Of a stretch of DNA of 64,000 nucleotides, positions 8,955 to 18,100 are shown in pieces; the stretch's first letter is position 1; every line of letters starts with the position of its first letter. This DNA is from Rubellicoccus peritrichatus (GTDB taxonomy: Bacteria; Verrucomicrobiota; Verrucomicrobiia; Opitutales; Cerasicoccaceae), in NCBI RefSeq assembly GCF_033100135.1, contig NZ_CP136920.1, positions 930,001-994,000 of the forward strand, in the 5' to 3' direction. The notes beneath the pieces were generated by a model. The model was given only the letters and a program-made list of their open reading frames with translations, searched no databases and was not told where the DNA came from. The position numbers were made by a program, and so were the translations under genes.

Positions 8955-11900
8955 TCAAAGGCCACCACCGTAGTCACCCATGCTGAGGCCTCCCTGAGCC
9001 GGGATATGGGCAATGGTTACAGAGCCGTTGACCGTGAGATTTCCACCTACTTCAGCATGACCATTGACGACAAGGGCGCGGCCTTCAGAAGACTGGTTTC
9101 CAGCAATTGCTCCGTCTGGATCACCCGGAATGGTAGCTGGATCTTCACCCGCATCAATGATGCCGTTATCATTGGTATCCACTGCATCAAACCAGTATTT
9201 ATTCTCCAAGGTCGTCTGACCGTTTTTGAGGACTGTGACGGCGTTAGCTCGTTCAGTTGTAGAAGTTCCTATACCGATTTCGAAGAGCGGATCGAGTTCG
9301 ACCCATAGGGCTGAACCACTGTTACCCGCATCAACGCCACCTACGTTGTAACGACCAATTGCGGTGGAAAGAAATGATTCTGCGATAGTCCAAAAACCCC
9401 AGGCAGTTGAATTTGAACCAATAGCTTTACCGAAATAGCCCCAAGCGGTTGAATTTGCCGTCTGCGCTTCAGACCTATGACCCCAAGCAGTGGAGCGCTG
9501 ACCTTTCGCTGTAGTTTCTAATCCCCAAGCAGTGGAGTGAGAACTTTCTACGGTATTTCCATCGCCCCACACAGTGGATGAGCTTCCCAGAGCCGTTGTG
9601 CTATTGGTTCCCCAATCAGCATTATTCGTACTATCCTGAGTAAGGACATGAACCCCGGTGCTTGTGCTTGAATCCAAAACCGCATTTTGAAGATCATCTT
9701 TGGAGTTAATCGGGGTACCATCGGCCAGGATGATACTACCGCCGAAATCGGCATCTCCCGTAACGTTTAAGTCTTTGGTGTCGACGCTGCCATTCGGAGT
9801 TTTCAGACCAGCGCTGGATCTTATGTAACCTTGATTGACCGTTATTGTTTCCATGCTATCTGCATTGGCCGGATCGTCAAAACGGCCTCGGAAAAGGGTT
9901 CTCCCATCTTCATAGAATGCCACATTGTTTTTCCAACTACCGCCTACCCCATCAACATTGGTCCAGATCTCAAATTGGTTTCCCCTATGCAAAATCGAAG
10001 CTCGTTGGACACTGTTTTGCATAAACATGATATCGGCTTGGCCACCATCAACCTTTGTCGTGTTGACTTCAATTACGTGTGCATTACTAGAATTTGCTGA
10101 AAACTTTGCGGCCGGAACCCCATCAATTGTGGCCTCGACCATGAGCGGACGTGAGCCATCGGCATTCGGACCAATGCCAACATTGCCATTGAGCTGGCTA
10201 TGACCATTGACGACGAGGGCCTGACCTTCGGAAGCATCTGCATCAGAAGGAATCGTGAATGGGTCCAGAGCATCCCAGTAACGATTTTCCAGGGTCGTCT
10301 GACCATTTTTGAGAACAGTCACGGCGTTCGTACGGTCATTTTCATTCACGCCGTTACCAATTTCGAAGAGCGAGTCGAGTTCGACCCACGCCGTGTCACC
10401 ATTGTTAGCCGCATCAAAATCCCCAGAATTATATCGGCCCAATACCGTAGAGAGGTAGGAGTTGGCTTTGGTGTTGGCTCCTAGTGCAGTTGCATTATCC
10501 CCCACGGCTACATTATCAGAGCCTAGAGCAAGTGAATTATCCCCTTCGGCTAAACTGCGAGCTCCAAGTGCAATCGCATTATTCCCATCGGCAGAACTGC
10601 CATAAATGCTCAACCCCGTCTGACTAGGTACACTTGGTGAATAAGACTGAAGCCAATTGGAATCAAACGTGTAGAGGGAAGCGTCAAACCCGACCTGGCT
10701 GCCGAAATTCACTGCTGATCCCGTCAAGGTCGTTATACTGATCTTGTTATCAGGCGCAACGACAAGTGAGGTCAAAAGATCACCTTTGCTATCCCCAAAG
10801 GACCTTGCCCAGATCGGGGCTCCTGTGCTGCCGTTAAGACCTGCAACAAAGATATCAGTAGAGCCAGCATTTTGAAGCGGCTCACCAGGGACAATCTCTA
10901 GAGGAACAGCACTGCCAGAATAATACCCACCGACAATGACCTCACCGCTGCTCGCGACTGAAAGCGCAGTCGCTCGGTCATCTCCATTACCAGGGAATGA
11001 TTTCGCCCAGATCGGAGCTCCTGTGCCAGCACTGAGTAATGCGACAAACACATCAAAAGAACCCGTGCGAATAAGTGTCGTACTACCAAAGACAAGATCA
11101 GGCCCACCAAATCGCCCGCCGATAAGAACGTCTCCATTATTGTCGAGCGTTAAAGCATAAGGATATTCAAAACTGTCTGCACCTGAATAAGATTCAGCCC
11201 AAATCGTACTGCCATTGCTACCATCTAGACGAGCTACAAAAATGTCGGTTCTTGAAACCGCATTAAGCGTGATACTACCAATGTCAATGCTCGTTCCTCT
11301 AAAATAACCTGCAACAAAAACGTCACCACTAGTATTTGTTGAAAGGCCGCCAGAGAAATCATAGGTACTGTTATTGCTCGCGAACGATTTCGCCCAGACT
11401 GGAGCGCCATCACTAGCCGCCATACGTGCAACAAAGATGTTTTCAGTACTGACGTCGGTATTTACAAGAGTATCTGTGCCGATTTGGAGGGAATCACTTT
11501 TGAAATCCCCAGCTACTGTCACTGCCCCACTATCATTTACCGATATATATTCCGGAAGTTCGGTATCATTACCTCCAAAAGATTGAGCCCAAATTGGCGC
11601 ACCATTACTCGAATCAAGGCGGGCAACAAAGACTTCGAAGCCGCTACCGCCTGGACGGGGAAGCACTTGGCCAGGAACAATCTCAAGGTTAGCACTCGAG
11701 AAATGACCAGCGATGGCCAAGGTCCCATTGCTACTGACTGAGATGGCATCAGCAATATCCATACTGTTATCACCAAAAGAGACCGCCCAGAGGATCGTGC
11801 CATTAGCATCCAGTTTGATTACAAATATGTCAGTGTGACCAGCATTTGTGAGAATTGTGTCTCCTACAACCAGATTGTCTTTAAAAGATCCTGCAATATA

Positions 11901-14717
11901 ACGGTTATTGCTGGAATCAGCTCCGACACCAGCAACATATACATTCGAACCATAGAGATTCGTAACCCAGTCCTGCGCACCAGTATCAGGAAAGGCAAGT
12001 AACTCGCTAAGCTCTACAAGATTTGCCGCAGTTACCTCATCAATGGCGCTTGCATTTCCAATCTGGAGTGAGTCATTCGCCAGCACTGGCCCGCCAAAAG
12101 TAACCGTTGAGTCTATATCAATTGTCAGGTTTCCGCTACCGTCAACCGATGCTACCGGATTGCCCAGACTGTCTACGAGTTGCGTGGCATCTTGCAGATC
12201 ATCCGCACCATTGATGACTGTGCCGTCCTGAAGCGTGATATTTCCTTCAAATTCCGCATGGCCTTCTACGACAAGGGCGCGGCCGCCGGAGGCGTTGGCA
12301 TCAACAGGGACTGTTGTTGGGTTGGCGTTATCCCAATGCTTGTTTTCCAATGTCGTTTGGCCATTTTTCAGAACAGTCAAAGCATTGGAGCGATTCGCAT
12401 TATCAACACCGTTTCCGATTTCGAAGAGTGGATCCAGCTCAAACCATTGAGTGTCGCCATCATTGGTATCATCACCATCATCGATTGTAATGAAACCACC
12501 TTCATTAAAAAGCCCTAGTGCTGTCGAATAGCTAGATTCAGCAATGCTACGACCTCCCCAGGCAGTCGAGCGAAGGCCGCTAGCAGTACTGTAATAACCC
12601 CACGCAGTGGAGTCATCACCACTAGCTATCGTTCGATTATTCCAGGCAGTCGCACTTATACCGTTAGCAGCAGTGTTATCACCCCAGGCGGTTGCCTGAT
12701 TATTGGTGGCTTCGGTATTATAACCCCAAGCAGTTGAGCCCGAGCCAGTGGCTTCATTTGAAAATCCCCAGGCAGTGGAACGAGTCTTGTCTGCAACATT
12801 TGAATCTCCCCATGCGATCGCATCTGTTCCAGTAACAGTATGGCCATCGCCAATCGCAACCCTGTCGGAACTGTCTGCGCTGATCAAACTGCTACCACCG
12901 ATGGAAACTAAAACCGCATCTTGCAGGTCATCAGCACCATTGATGACTGTGCCATCCTGAAGGGTGATGTTCCCTTCGAATTCCGCATGGCCTTCTACGA
13001 CCAGAGCGCGGCCTTCGGAGGCGTTGACATCAACAGGGACTGTTGTTGGGTTGGCGTCATCCCAAAACTTATTTTCAAGGGTCGTCTGACCGTTTTTGAG
13101 AATGGTCAGAGCGTTGCTACGGTTGAGATTGTCATCGCCGATTCCAACCTCAAGAACAGGATCAAGGTCCAGCCAAACTGTCTCACCATTGTTCAGGCTA
13201 TCAACCCCACCTACGTTATATTGCCCCAAAGCCGTCGAATATGTAGATTCAGCTTTCGTGTAATGTCCCCAAGAGGTGGCATATGCGCCAAGTGCATCAG
13301 TAAAGTTACCCCAGGCAGTAGAGTAATCGCCGTAGGCATCAGTATGACGTCCCCAAGAGGTGGCATGTGAACCTGTAGCTTCTCCATAGCGACCCCAAGC
13401 GGTTGCTCCTGCATTTGTTGCCTCGTTGTGATAGCCCCAGGTTGTTGAGTATCTTGCAGCTGATTTATTATCAACGCCCCAAGAAACACTGTGGTCGCCA
13501 ATATTTGTATAATCCCAAACATCAGTTAGAAGCTCATGGCCTCCAAATCGAATAGCTCCCTTTTCTGGTATCCACATGAACCGATCTCCTGTTCCGGTTG
13601 GAATTTGATAAGTTGAATCAAAATCTGCGCCTTCGCCGGCCCAAATAACGCCATTATCCTCGACTTTGAAGTTTGTGATAACTGCCGGAGCCGTGACTGA
13701 AGTGTTGCTTTGCGCTTCGATACTGTTCGTCACCGTCAGTTTTCCAGAAATCTTGGCATCGCTGTTGATCCAGAAGTCTTCCTCGATGGTGGGGTTGACG
13801 GCCTCATCCCAACGAAATGCGAATTGGGAATTGGTTCCATCATTCTTCAAATACAATGAATGTTTTTGTGCGGTGGAAAACTTTCGGACTGAAAAATGAT
13901 CGGTATTCAAAAATGCAATACTTGGAGTTTGATAAGCACCACTTTGGTAGGTGCCCAGTGTGATTCTCAAATACTCTTCATAGTCGTCGGATGCATCCTG
14001 AAAACCCCAGAATGAAATGGTCTTTCCATCACCAAAGAGACCAGGGTAGTCAGCCCAACCACCGACTCCGGCTAAGGTTGGAGGTACTCCCAAGCCAATG
14101 CGGCCTATCTTTAATGATGTATCCGAAGCGAGAACGTCTCCGGTGGCTTGTGGACTCCCATCATTGTTGCCTAAGACAGTATCGTTGTCGGCATATAGGT
14201 TGGCAGAGAAAGTCGAGTCATTGAAAGTCAAGTTACCGTCAACATCAATAACGCCAGAAGGCGACTGTGTTACAACCTCGCTGCCATTGACAGTCAAGGA
14301 GCCGCCGCTGGTGGTATCCAGCACAATTGTGTCGCTATTGGCAGGATTGTACAAGGTGAGCACCCCGTTTTCGCTCAGTTGCATCAGCTGGGCTGCGGTG
14401 GCATTGGCATTTTTTTCCCAAATGAACTTCGCATCGGTTGGCAAGGCACTGAATTTGATTTCAGCTGGGTTCAGCACGCTGTCCGTCTGAATAAGAAGCG
14501 TGTTCACATCAGGATTGGGAGAAGTCCACGTCCCCAGCCAGAATTGGCTGCCGTTTACCTGAAGATCGTAGTCAACGGTGAGGCCACCTGTTCCTTCTAC
14601 AGTTAGATTGCCTGTGACGGAGTGATCACCCAGCAAGGGCGTCTGGGCCTGGATTGAAGCCAGTCCGGATAAGGAGGCCAGAGCGGCGATTTGGAGGATG
14701 CGCGTCGATTTTTTCAT
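8955..14717 (-). CDS. Giant exported fibre-like protein: YadA-head-type repeats around a beta-propeller
   Basis: I choose ATG at 14717, which opens a signal peptide (MKKSTRILQIAALASLSGLA, cleavage after IQA), rather than 14759. This gives 1920 residues. Four blocks of short repeats (about residues 404-500, 620-737, 1372-1430, 1705-1790) follow a 14-residue rhythm such as STAWGYNTEATNNQ and ATSWGRHTDAYGDY. They resemble YadA/Hep-Hag head repeats but have AWG where AIG or ALG is usual. Each block is followed by a conserved connector (NALTVLKNGQTTLENK, RALVVEGHAEFEGN). Residues about 920-1360 are six or seven SBBP-like propeller blades (DIFVARLD, GAPIWAKSFG). The C-terminus ends LSMGDYGGGL with no visible beta-barrel anchor. 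It is probably a surface or secreted adhesive fibre. It is the first gene of the three-gene minus-strand cluster. Confidence 0.85.
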   Translation of the reverse strand: MKKSTRILQIAALASLSGLASIQAQTPLLGDHSVTGNLTVEGTGGLTVDYDLQVNGSQFWLGTWTSPNPDVNTLLIQTDSVLNPAEIKFSALPTDAKFIWEKNANATAAQLMQLSENGVLTLYNPANSDTIVLDTTSGGSLTVNGSEVVTQSPSGVIDVDGNLTFNDSTFSANLYADNDTVLGNNDGSPQATGDVLASDTSLKIGRIGLGVPPTLAGVGGWADYPGLFGDGKTISFWGFQDASDDYEEYLRITLGTYQSGAYQTPSIAFLNTDHFSVRKFSTAQKHSLYLKNDGTNSQFAFRWDEAVNPTIEEDFWINSDAKISGKLTVTNSIEAQSNTSVTAPAVITNFKVEDNGVIWAGEGADFDSTYQIPTGTGDRFMWIPEKGAIRFGGHELLTDVWDYTNIGDHSVSWGVDNKSAARYSTTWGYHNEATNAGATAWGRYGEATGSHATSWGRHTDAYGDYSTAWGNFTDALGAYATSWGHYTKAESTYSTALGQYNVGGVDSLNNGETVWLDLDPVLEVGIGDDNLNRSNALTILKNGQTTLENKFWDDANPTTVPVDVNASEGRALVVEGHAEFEGNITLQDGTVINGADDLQDAVLVSIGGSSLISADSSDRVAIGDGHTVTGTDAIAWGDSNVADKTRSTAWGFSNEATGSGSTAWGYNTEATNNQATAWGDNTAANGISATAWNNRTIASGDDSTAWGYYSTASGLRSTAWGGRSIAESSYSTALGLFNEGGFITIDDGDDTNDGDTQWFELDPLFEIGNGVDNANRSNALTVLKNGQTTLENKHWDNANPTTVPVDANASGGRALVVEGHAEFEGNITLQDGTVINGADDLQDATQLVDSLGNPVASVDGSGNLTIDIDSTVTFGGPVLANDSLQIGNASAIDEVTAANLVELSELLAFPDTGAQDWVTNLYGSNVYVAGVGADSSNNRYIAGSFKDNLVVGDTILTNAGHTDIFVIKLDANGTILWAVSFGDNSMDIADAISVSSNGTLAIAGHFSSANLEIVPGQVLPRPGGSGFEVFVARLDSSNGAPIWAQSFGGNDTELPEYISVNDSGAVTVAGDFKSDSLQIGTDTLVNTDVSTENIFVARMAASDGAPVWAKSFASNNSTYDFSGGLSTNTSGDVFVAGYFRGTSIDIGSITLNAVSRTDIFVARLDGSNGSTIWAESYSGADSFEYPYALTLDNNGDVLIGGRFGGPDLVFGSTTLIRTGSFDVFVALLSAGTGAPIWAKSFPGNGDDRATALSVASSGEVIVGGYYSGSAVPLEIVPGEPLQNAGSTDIFVAGLNGSTGAPIWARSFGDSKGDLLTSLVVAPDNKISITTLTGSAVNFGSQVGFDASLYTFDSNWLQSYSPSVPSQTGLSIYGSSADGNNAIALGARSLAEGDNSLALGSDNVAVGDNATALGANTKANSYLSTVLGRYNSGDFDAANNGDTAWVELDSLFEIGNGVNENDRTNAVTVLKNGQTTLENRYWDALDPFTIPSDADASEGQALVVNGHSQLNGNVGIGPNADGSRPLMVEATIDGVPAAKFSANSSNAHVIEVNTTKVDGGQADIMFMQNSVQRASILHRGNQFEIWTNVDGVGGSWKNNVAFYEDGRTLFRGRFDDPANADSMETITVNQGYIRSSAGLKTPNGSVDTKDLNVTGDADFGGSIILADGTPINSKDDLQNAVLDSSTSTGVHVLTQDSTNNADWGTNSTTALGSSSTVWGDGNTVESSHSTAWGLETTAKGQRSTAWGHRSEAQTANSTAWGYFGKAIGSNSTAWGFWTIAESFLSTAIGRYNVGGVDAGNSGSALWVELDPLFEIGIGTSTTERANAVTVLKNGQTTLENKYWFDAVDTNDNGIIDAGEDPATIPGDPDGAIAGNQSSEGRALVVNGHAEVGGNLTVNGSVTIAHIPAQGGLSMGDYGGGL
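12187..13172. repeat. Pair of about 255-bp direct repeats inside the fibre gene
   Basis: Copies at about 12187-12445 and 12916-13172 are closely similar along their length. Shared runs include GCACCATTGATGACTGTGCC and ATTCCGCATGGCCTTCTACG. They encode the connector (NALTxLKNGQTTLENK to NGADDLQDA). More diverged copies lie near 10200-10400 and 9040-9300. The repeats could recombine and change the number of head blocks. Confidence 0.8.
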
Positions 14718-15129
14718 GACTTTGATTTTTAAATACAGATGGTTGAATGAATGGGACACAAAATTGTCTTACGATTTAGAGAGGGAACTTTAAATAGTGA
14801 TACATAACTGAAAAAGATGGCATTTGTGCACATGAACTAATAGGATGTTCAATTACACCGTCCTTTCGTATTTAAACTAAAGAAAGCATAGGTCAAGAAA
14901 GAACCTTTCCTTTCTTCTGATATAACCAGCGTCAAACTATTGCACCGGTCTCATGGAGGCACATACCCGCTGTATTACTAGTGTGGTGCCTCTAAATTTG
15001 CATTATAATTAAACCACAGAGAGCACAGAGCACGCTAAAGAATCATTGGTCATCTAACCCATAAAACTATTGCGGACCGTCATGTATCATAAAAATACTC
15101 TGCGGTCTTTGCGTGCTTTGCGGTTCAAA
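14718..15129. other. Intergenic region with hairpins
   Basis: No credible gene was seen. Two weak stem-loops are visible: AAGAAAG/CTTTCTT near 14895-14920, and GAGGCAC/GTGCCTC at 14956-14992. A CACAGAG-family element occupies 15012-15125. The promoter of the minus-strand fibre gene must lie in the right part, but I could not assign its boxes. Confidence 0.5.
15012..15125. repeat. CACAGAG-family inverted-repeat element
   Basis: The left arm is AACCACAGAGAGCACAGAG at 15012. The right arm, CTTTGCGTGCTTTGCGGTT ending at 15125, is its imperfect reverse complement. The arms enclose about 57 bp without coding potential. The same arms recur at 21790-21863 and, degenerated, at 17901-17995 and 36660-36690. 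Confidence 0.7.
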
Positions 15130-15384
15130 TTACAGCACCATGGTGGCCGTATTGGATGCAGCCGAAACTGCCGCCTGGGGCTCAACCACCTCATTGATGG
15201 CTGACATATGCTCGCTGATTGCCTCCTTCATGGCAGCACCCGATACCGGCGGATCCGAATAGACTTCGGCATTGGGCTCAAGCAGCGAGAATATGTCGCG
15301 GGCAATGGCAATGATGTCGGCTTCGTTAAAAACAATGACGCGGGAACTCGTGGTTCCCTGATCAAGGGCCAGTATCTGAGGCAT
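15130..15384 (-). pseudogene. Chimeric ORF: duplicated glpK 5' end joined to an unrelated tail
   Basis: From ATG at 15384 the 84-residue frame starts [20 protein letters not shown], nearly the same as the start of the glycerol kinase at 16312 ([20 protein letters not shown]). By hand count about 65 of the first 72 bases agree, including the 20-base run GATCAGGGAACCACGAGTTC. After about residue 29 the similarity stops and a tail without recognised homology follows (KEAISEHMSAINEVVEPQ). Kinase activity is impossible at this length. It lies on the opposite strand 70 bp from glpF, within the same glycerol locus. It may be a broken paralogue or a recombination product; it could also be a translated small protein, because the frame is intact. 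Confidence 0.7.
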
Positions 15385-15454
15385 TGTTAGCTTTCCCGGT
15401 TGCCTCGGTCGGTGAAAAATGTTTACATTCAAGGCACAACCTCTCGTTCGTTGC

Positions 15455-16210
15455 ATGTCGCCTTATTTCGCTGAATTTATTGGAACCATGATCCTGATTC
15501 TTTTCGGGAATGGAGTCGTGGCCAATGTCGTTCTGAAAAAGACCAAAGGCAATGATGCCGGCTGGATTGTGATCAGCTGGGGCTGGGGCATGGGTGTTGC
15601 GGTTGCAGTTTACACAGTTGGTCATATCAGCGGAGCACATATCAATCCGGCAGTCACCGTCTCCCTGGCAAGCATTGGTCATTTCGGTTGGGATCAAGTT
15701 GCCGGATACATCATTGCCCAAATGCTCGGCGCCATAGTCGGGTCGACGCTGGTCTGGTTGGTTTATCTCGCCCACTATCGCGAAAAAAACGACCCGGAAC
15801 TCATCCGTGCAACCTTCTGCACCTCACCCGCAATCCGCAAACCAGCTCTCAACTTCCTCACGGAATTCATTGCCACCGCCATGCTCATCTTTGGGATTCT
15901 TGCCATCGCGGAGAATGCAGCCCCCGGCAATAAGGAAAATCTGATCAATCTTGAGGATGCGTTCTCTACCTGGTTCAACCCGCTGCTTGTCGGCTTACTG
16001 GTTTTTGCGATTGGACTGTCACTTGGCGGCCCCACCGGCTACGCGATCAACCCGGCCCGTGACCTCGGTCCACGCATTGCCCATGCCCTGCTGCCCATTC
16101 CCAACAAAGGCGGCAGCGACTGGGGCTATAGCTGGATCCCAGTCGTCGCTCCCCTTCTCGGCGGCACCACTGGGGCTGTCCTTTTTCACATCAGTGGAAT
16201 CGCCACCTGA
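15455..16210 (+). CDS. glpF: Glycerol uptake facilitator (aquaglyceroporin)
   Basis: This is a 251-residue MIP-family channel. The start at 15455 (MSPYFAEFIGTMILILFGNG) fits the family better than the upstream ATG at 15419. Both pore half-helix motifs are present (HINPAVT and AINPARD), with six predicted hydrophobic segments and the glycerol-facilitator-type long loop (REKNDPELIRATF). It lets glycerol diffuse across the inner membrane, where GlpK traps it. glpK follows 101 bp later on the same strand. Confidence 0.93.
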   Translation: MSPYFAEFIGTMILILFGNGVVANVVLKKTKGNDAGWIVISWGWGMGVAVAVYTVGHISGAHINPAVTVSLASIGHFGWDQVAGYIIAQMLGAIVGSTLVWLVYLAHYREKNDPELIRATFCTSPAIRKPALNFLTEFIATAMLIFGILAIAENAAPGNKENLINLEDAFSTWFNPLLVGLLVFAIGLSLGGPTGYAINPARDLGPRIAHALLPIPNKGGSDWGYSWIPVVAPLLGGTTGAVLFHISGIAT

Positions 16211-16214
16211 GGGA

Positions 16215-16300
16215 AAGGCAGAAGTATGAAGAGATTCACCCTTTAACAGTAATCTATTATCAAAATCTTCTGCCTTCACACTTCTAACTTCTCACTTTAT
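16215..16300. repeat. AGAAG-family inverted repeat between glpF and glpK
   Basis: The left arm AAGGCAGAAGTATGAAGAG at 16215 is complementary to CTTCTGCCTTCACACTTCT at 16267-16285, followed by AACTTCTCACTTT. Related sequences lie at 45366-45459 and 49578-49650, always between genes. Confidence 0.6.
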
Positions 16301-16311
16301 TATCTCGAACT

Positions 16312-17805
16312 ATGCCTCACATACTAGCCCTAGATCAGGGAACCACGAGTTCCCGCGCCATTGTTTTTAATGAAGCCGGCAGCATTGTTGCCATGGCCCA
16401 ACAGGAATTCCCCCAGCACTTTCCGAAGAGTGGTTGGGTCGAACATGATGCCAATGATATCTGGAATTCGCAGGAGACGGTTGCCCGTGAGGCTTTAAAA
16501 AAGGCAAACCTGACAGCCACGGACATTGCCGCCATTGGCATCACCAACCAGCGGGAAACCACCTTGCTTTGGGACCGCAAGACAGGCGAGCCAATCGGCA
16601 ACGCCATCGTCTGGCAGGACCGGCGTACATCGAGCTATTGTGATGATTTGGAGCGTTCGGGCGGAGACATTCTTATCCGGCGTAAAACCGGACTATTGAT
16701 CGATCCCTATTTTTCCGGGACGAAAGTCAATTGGATGCTGGAGCACTACGACGGAGCCAGAAAGCGCGCCGAAGCTGGTGAGCTGGCCTTCGGCACAGTT
16801 GACACCTGGCTCGTCTGGAAACTAACCGGCGGAGCCGTCCATGCGACCGATCCAACCAATGCCTGCCGGACATTGCTTTATAACATCCATGAAGAACAAT
16901 GGGACGACGAGCTACTGCAATTGCTCGATGTGCCACATGAAGTGCTCCCCGAAGTAAAACCATCGTCCGGTGTCTTTGGCGAATGCGCAGCGGATAGCAT
17001 CGCACCGGGAGTTCCTATTGCTGGTATCGGTGGAGACCAGCAGGCCGCCCTTTTTGGCCAGACCTGCTACACCCCGGGTATGGCAAAAAACACTTATGGG
17101 ACAGGATGTTTCTTGCTAATGAATCTTGGTGAGGAGCCCAGGCCCTCAAAGCATAATCTGCTGACCACTATCGGCTGGAAGCTGGGAGAAGCTCCAACCC
17201 ACTATGCGCTGGAAGGCAGTGTGTTTATCGGTGGAGCTGCAGTCCAGTGGCTACGCGATGGGCTCGGCATCATAAAGTCAGCCCCCGAAGTCGAACCACT
17301 GGCGGCGAGCGTCCCGGACAGCGGCGGCGCCTACATGGTATCGGCTTTTGCCGGACTGGGCGCGCCCCACTGGGATCCTGAAGCCCGTGGCATGATTATC
17401 GGCATCGAGCGCGGAACCACCGCCGCTCATCTGGCAAGGGCCGCATTGGATGGAGTCGCCTTCAGGGTGGCAGACTTACTGACTGCGATGAATGAAGACG
17501 CTGGTGTTCCTTTGAAGGAACTAAGGGTCGACGGTGGTGCATCCGCCAACAACTTGCTCATGCAAATCCAGGCCGACCTGCTGCAAGTCCCGGTCGTTCG
17601 TCCGGAATGCGTGGAAACCACCGCCCTCGGTGCCGCCTACCTTGCAGGGCTGGCAACTGGTGTCTGGAGAAACACAGAAGAGCTCGCGGCTCATTGGAAA
17701 ATCGACCGCACCTTTGAACCTCAGATCTCCGCCGATGAGGCTGCTGAACGACACAGGCAATGGTCCCGCGCCATTGAACGTGCTAAAAAGTGGCAGGAAC
17801 TTTAA
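16312..17805 (+). CDS. glpK: Glycerol kinase
   Basis: The 497-residue FGGY-family kinase is full length. The N-terminal phosphate-binding segment is [15 protein letters not shown]. Further conserved segments are [19 protein letters not shown] and [11 protein letters not shown], the [12 protein letters not shown] region, and the C-terminal ATPase motif [19 protein letters not shown]. It phosphorylates glycerol to sn-glycerol 3-phosphate in the cytoplasm, using glycerol brought in by GlpF and passing product to GlpD. The start is clear, but no Shine-Dalgarno sequence precedes it. Confidence 0.97.
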   Translation: MPHILALDQGTTSSRAIVFNEAGSIVAMAQQEFPQHFPKSGWVEHDANDIWNSQETVAREALKKANLTATDIAAIGITNQRETTLLWDRKTGEPIGNAIVWQDRRTSSYCDDLERSGGDILIRRKTGLLIDPYFSGTKVNWMLEHYDGARKRAEAGELAFGTVDTWLVWKLTGGAVHATDPTNACRTLLYNIHEEQWDDELLQLLDVPHEVLPEVKPSSGVFGECAADSIAPGVPIAGIGGDQQAALFGQTCYTPGMAKNTYGTGCFLLMNLGEEPRPSKHNLLTTIGWKLGEAPTHYALEGSVFIGGAAVQWLRDGLGIIKSAPEVEPLAASVPDSGGAYMVSAFAGLGAPHWDPEARGMIIGIERGTTAAHLARAALDGVAFRVADLLTAMNEDAGVPLKELRVDGGASANNLLMQIQADLLQVPVVRPECVETTALGAAYLAGLATGVWRNTEELAAHWKIDRTFEPQISADEAAERHRQWSRAIERAKKWQEL

Positions 17806-18100
17806 TCTTAAAAACTATTAACAGTAAGTGCGGAAAGAACGGGAAGGATTCAAAGTCATGAACAAAGGTGCTATCAGATAAATTCGCATCACAAATACCT
17901 TTAGCCACAAAAGAACACAAAAAGACACAAAAGCAAGAAGGCTTCTGGGTTTGTTGAATTCGTTTTGTGAATTCTCGTGCCTTTTTTGTGGCTGAAAACG
18001 CATCACGAACTTTACCAAATGCTATACAAATAAACTGACGAAATATCATTTTTCCCGATCTTACCGTTCTTCCTGTTTTAACCCATTTACATCAATCATC
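17806..18100. other. glpK-glpD intergenic region with a degenerate CACAGAG-family hairpin
   Basis: Apart from the inverted repeat at 17901-17995 (AGCCACAAAAGAACACAAAA at left, CTTTTTTGTGGCT at right) nothing was recognised. A weak minus-strand frame here only translates the repeat. Confidence 0.5.
17901..17995. repeat. CACAGAG-family inverted repeat, degenerate copy
   Basis: The left arm starts TTAGCCACAAAAGAACACAA and the right arm ends TTTTTTGTGGCTGAA. The outer 12-13 bp pair, the inner part does not. The layout is that of the elements at 15012 and 21790. Confidence 0.55.

Noticed and set aside
8619-9308. Plus-strand frame of 229 codons
   Set aside because: It crosses intergenic repeats and the 3' end of the fibre gene on the other strand, and its product has no domain.
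9300-13500. Regularly spaced short repeats resembling a CRISPR array
   Set aside because: The spacing is that of 14-residue protein repeats in an open frame, copies are degenerate, and there are no identical repeat units or cas genes.
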